64,000 nt of DNA, taken from contig CAXKVV010000013.1 in assembly GCA_964058805.1 (NCBI GenBank), positions 434,001 through 498,000 on the forward strand, in the 5' to 3' direction. The stretch comes from Schoenoplectus triqueter (lineage: Eukaryota > Streptophyta > Magnoliopsida > Poales > Cyperaceae). Within the stretch, counting starts at the first letter, position 1. Each line of letters begins with the position of its first letter. This document shows positions 60,841 to 64,000 of the stretch, piece by piece. The translations under genes and the position numbers were made by a program. The notes below the pieces were generated by a model that worked only from the letters and a program-made list of their open reading frames with translations, ran no database searches and was not told where the DNA came from.

Positions 60841-61060
60841 TCTTCTACCTATGTATTGATGGACATTTAAATTTCATATAATTTCATTATCATTTGATAA
60901 TCCATCAAATACTGTTACATAAATTGTATGAAAAAATTAATAGTCTTTTTTCCATAGGCGGAAGAACATATTTATAAATATTTTTTTATTTATATTTTTT
61001 TTACATTTATTTGAATATTAATTGTCCTCAAAAAAAATAATGTTGCAAATGTCATCCTCG
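60738..61060. mobile_element. Decayed third copy of the 55920-type MITE, with a (TG)n
   Basis: Starts GGAGATCAGTTGACAATGAG and shares tatttaaatttcatataatttcattatcatttgat with 55920-56266. It contains a (GT)n run at about 60822-60841. Ends are degenerate. Confidence 0.5.
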
Positions 61061-61222
61061 TCTCTATTTCAGGTCTCTGATTGCATGTCTTGTGAGTATC
61101 TGATGGGTTAATGTCAGCCAAATATTTTTAGGGAGGTGGAAAGTAAGTCTATTACGTTCTAGCCAAATTGCATAGAGTACCAAATAGAGCTGGATATTTG
61201 GTAGGGCACCTCATTCTCTGTT

Positions 61223-61316
61223 TAAGGGCTAATTAATTATTGTTTAAAAAGGGGTATGGAGAGATTAGTAAGGGCTAACTGATTATTGTTTATAAAGGAA
61301 TATTGAGAGATTAATA
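61223..61316. repeat. 46-bp tandem duplication
   Basis: taagggctaattaattattg... and taagggctaactgattattg..., each ending in gagagattagtaa or gagagattaataa. Confidence 0.85.
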
Positions 61317-61914
61317 AGCCTCTAACCGATCTCGTCATTGCATATTCAAATATATAGTTCAGTATTTTGAATTGAATAGTTTTCTGATTTCGTTGCTTAT
61401 GATAAAAATATATACGTTAGAAAAAAAATTGAAGTAAAGCAGTTTCTATTTGGAAAAAGATGATGTTTTCTTATTTTTTATTTCTAAGAAAGCACAAATG
61501 GACAAGACTTCATGGAAAAAATAATTTAGATTACCTGACAAATAGACAATTAAGTATCAATATTCTGAAAGAGCAAATAAATGGCATTGATTTAATTAAT
61601 TTATAACGATAGATATATTGTATGCTACAAGATTTTATTGTTGATGAAAATTGTCCACAAAAAGAAAATGACTGCAATAATAGAAATTATTTACATACAT
61701 GTTAACATGATGACCAACTTAAAAACATTTGACAAATTTACAAAAGCTTCACTTGTTTAGATTTTCTTTTTGTATCGTCATGTAAAAATCGAACAAGTGG
61801 CTTCTCATCAGAAATACAAATCATTACAAAAAAAAATAAATAGAACTTGGTATCCGACAGAGAAATACAAATTTCTCACCATTCTAGATGCCTTTGTAAA
61901 AAAAAGTCGCATTC

Positions 61915-62290
61915 TATTTCAGATACACTAGACCTTACCTTCTTCTCTTTCCACTCGGCCACATACTCCTCAAGTGGCTTCTCAACAATCTTATTTTTGT
62001 CACTATGAGCCCTTTTGAGAACCATCTGAGGAACCAACTAAAATAAAGCACCCAGTTGAGCAGAATGCAATAGCGATGCGCTGGACAAAATAATAGAGAG
62101 AAGTGCTTCTTGCAATACTTGATGTAGTGACGGTGCAGCGGAGTGATGGGTGCAACAGAGGCAGTGTTGATCACATTTAGGGGTTTGTGGAGTGCGATGA
62201 GCGCCATGCATCGGAACAGAAAAATGAAGGGAGAGGATGAAAAGTGCAGGTTGGAGGAAGGAGACGATCAAAAGAGAAAAGCGACGATGA
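61915..62290 (-). other. GC-rich, exon-like block, unrecognised
   Basis: On the minus strand, an acceptor-like ttggttcctcag is followed by an open stretch, MVLKRAHSDKNKIVEKPLEE..EWKEKK, and a donor gtaagg at 61949 or just below. Upstream is an ATG-led GC-rich frame (62271-62038). It may be the captured or decayed exons of a gene I do not recognise, lying in the flank or LTR of the Copia element to the right. Confidence 0.35.
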
Positions 62291-62444
62291 ATAAAATATT
62301 TTCTTGTGAGAGTTATAAATAAGAAAGTTGTATCTTTATTTATATTTTGAGAGTTAATAAAATATTTTTTTGAGTGTTCTTTAATATATCTTGTGTTAAA
62401 ATTTCACATCTCATCGCTTTCGTATTTTTAACTCACTTCCTACA
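62286..62444 (+). repeat. 3' part of the left LTR of the edge Copia element
   Basis: Ends cttcctaca just before a PBS-like ttggtatttgagcc, which is a degenerate tRNA-Met PBS. The LTR start was not found because the second LTR is outside the window. Confidence 0.5.
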
Positions 62445-64000
62445 AATTGGTATTTGAGCCTTAGTTCGATCCACCCACCAAAGAAATGACCTCAAACTTG
62501 TTATTTCCTTAAATACCAAAACTAACCAAAGATAACTTCGAGAGATGGAAAATCCAAATAAAAACTCTTTTTGATGGCCAAGATCTTTGGAAAATTATGA
62601 CAAATGGGTATATCAAGCTCACTGCGGCTATGGCAGAACAACAAGCTCTTGTGCGCAATCAACGGAAGAAAGACCGCAAATTATTATTTCTCCTTTATCA
62701 AGGTTTAGATAAGGCAACATTTGAGAAGGTTGCATAAGCTACATCAAGTAAGCAAGTATGAGATACACTTGACAAAATCTTTGCGGGTATAGATCGTGTG
62801 AAGCGAATCTGGCTCCAGACATTGCGGGCTAAATTCAAAGCGGCTCAAATGAAAAATGATGAATTAATTTCTGACTACTTCTCCCGATTACTTATCATCA
62901 TAAATAACATGAAACGAAATGATGAGCAACTTAAAGATATTCGGGTGATGGAAAAAACATTGTGATCTCTACATTCAAAATTCGAGCATATAGTCGTGAC
63001 AATTGAGGAGTCAAAAGATCTGAAGAAAATAATAATTGAAGAGTTAATGGGATCCCTTCAAGTACATGTGCAGCGAATCAAGAAAAATAATGCACCCCAA
63101 CAATAATAAAATTAGAGCAAGCATTAGAGTCAAATTTGTCTCTAATGAACCAAGGAGGCTGACGTGGTAGTAACAGAAGTCATGGGAGAGGCAGGGGGCA
63201 CAACAATCACTTTAATAATGACCAAAGTCGAGAGACAAATAGCAATGGTGATAGAGGACACGGTCAAGGAAGATATGGATATGGTCGTGGAGGCAGAGGA
63301 GTCCAGTGTTATAACTATCAAAAATTTAGACATTATACATCGGACTGTAGATGCAAGCTAGATGGATAAGTCAGACAATCAAACTTTGCAGAAGCATCGA
63401 CTCAAGATGATCCGACATTGCTATTAGCTCCAAATGAAGCAGAAGAGCATAATGACATGTGATTTTTAGACTCAGGAGCAAGCAACCATATGTGTGGTAA
63501 AAAGGAGTTATTTTCAGATATGGAGGAGATAAAAGGAAATGTAAGTCTCGGTGACTCCACCAAACTCGATGTGCAAGGTAAATTAAAATTTTATAAAAAG
63601 ATGACAAGACAACATTCATAACATGAAAAATAATATTTTAAATGAAAAATAATATTTTAAGTATCAGACAACTACTTGAAAGAGAGTACATAATTCACAT
63701 GAAGAATAATTTTCTTGTACTTCGTGATGCCAAAGGATAACTAATCGTTAAGGTGACTATGTCAAATAATAGAATATTTTTCATATATCTCAATACATTT
63801 GTGGGGACATGTCTATTAGTAAAAGATAGTGAATCATGGAGGTGACATTTATGATTTGGACACCTCAATTTTGGTGGACTTCAACTCCTTCAAAAGGCGG
63901 GCATGGTGCATGGTTTGCCTAAAATTGAGAAGCCGGATCATGTATGTGAGGTTTGCACACTTGGCAAGCAACATCGGCTTCCCTTTCTGAAAGGCCGATC
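62445..64000 (+). mobile_element. Copia retrotransposon, decayed, running off the right edge
   Basis: After the PBS-like site (62447-62460), gag and the start of pol follow in canonical Copia order, and the element continues beyond the window. Confidence 0.88.
62486..64000 (+). pseudogene. Copia gag-pol remnant (gag, zinc knuckle, protease, pre-integrase)
   Basis: From ATG 62486: LTKDNFERWKIQIKTLF and DLWKIMTNGYIKL (gag), SDYFSRLLIIINNMKRNDEQ, a zinc knuckle reading CYNYQKFRHYTSDC (second Cys changed to Tyr), protease *FLDSGASNHMCGKKELFSD (63461 onward), and the GAG-pre-integrase motif FGHLNFGGLQLLQKAGMVHG...CEVCTLGKQHRLPF at the edge. At least eight stops break it. Several sit where Trp or Arg is expected (TGG or CGA changed to TGA). 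It is not functional. Confidence 0.87.

Overview
This is a nuclear genome window from a flowering plant, almost certainly a eudicot. The sequence is strongly AT-rich. It holds five spliced or single-exon plant genes with GT-AG introns, and the space between them is filled with plant transposable elements in various stages of decay. I see no bacterial genes, rRNA, tRNA or CRISPR array, and no multi-gene pathway or operon-like cluster. Coordinates of introns and element ends come from reading splice sites, reading frames, terminal repeats and target-site duplications (TSDs) by eye.

Host genes: (1) a NAC transcription factor on the + strand, 9918-11660, three exons. (2) A type I membrane protein resembling the V-ATPase accessory subunit S1/Big1 family on the - strand, 29299-33652, eight coding exons, whose exon phases join perfectly. 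(3) An R2R3-MYB transcription factor on the - strand, 37522-38870, three exons. (4) A single-exon EF-hand calmodulin-like protein on the + strand, 44862-45560. (5) A probable plastid FHA-domain protein on the - strand, 46217-48090, five exons. They are spaced independently and show no sign of acting together.

Transposon landscape, left to right: a decayed L1-type LINE (1-4420), interrupted by an element with terminal inverted repeats that carries a huge TAA microsatellite; a 5'-truncated LINE with a perfect 16-bp TSD (7866-8440); a small hAT-like element (8803-8994); a complete-ended CACTA element (11958-17682, TSD GTT) carrying remnants of a C48/Ulp1-like protease gene and split by a 1.75-kb solo LTR (TSD CCCGC). 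Next come a MITE split by a 1.0-kb solo LTR (19234-20602, TSD GATAC) and several hAT-like and GATCCGA-rich repeats. Further right are a short-TIR MITE (34120-34582), a Helitron-like element (35978-36392), an internally deleted Copia element that keeps both LTRs, its TSD, a primer-binding site and an open RNase H frame (39462-41915), and a decayed Copia integrase (42280-43085). A second CACTA end (49121-49440) is followed by two back-to-back long hairpins (50061-50906), more foldback and MITE copies, a MuDR-like transposase gene with SWIM and CCHC motifs (57158-58515), Helitron-like ends near 60.1-60.6 kb, and a Copia element running off the right edge (62.4-64 kb) whose stop codons look mostly like C-to-T or G-to-A decay.

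The most interesting structures are the nested insertions with readable TSDs, the compact Copia derivative, the protease-bearing CACTA, the paired long hairpins (possible small-RNA precursors), and residue-level oddities in the NAC and EF-hand proteins. I did not find a convincing previously undescribed biological system.
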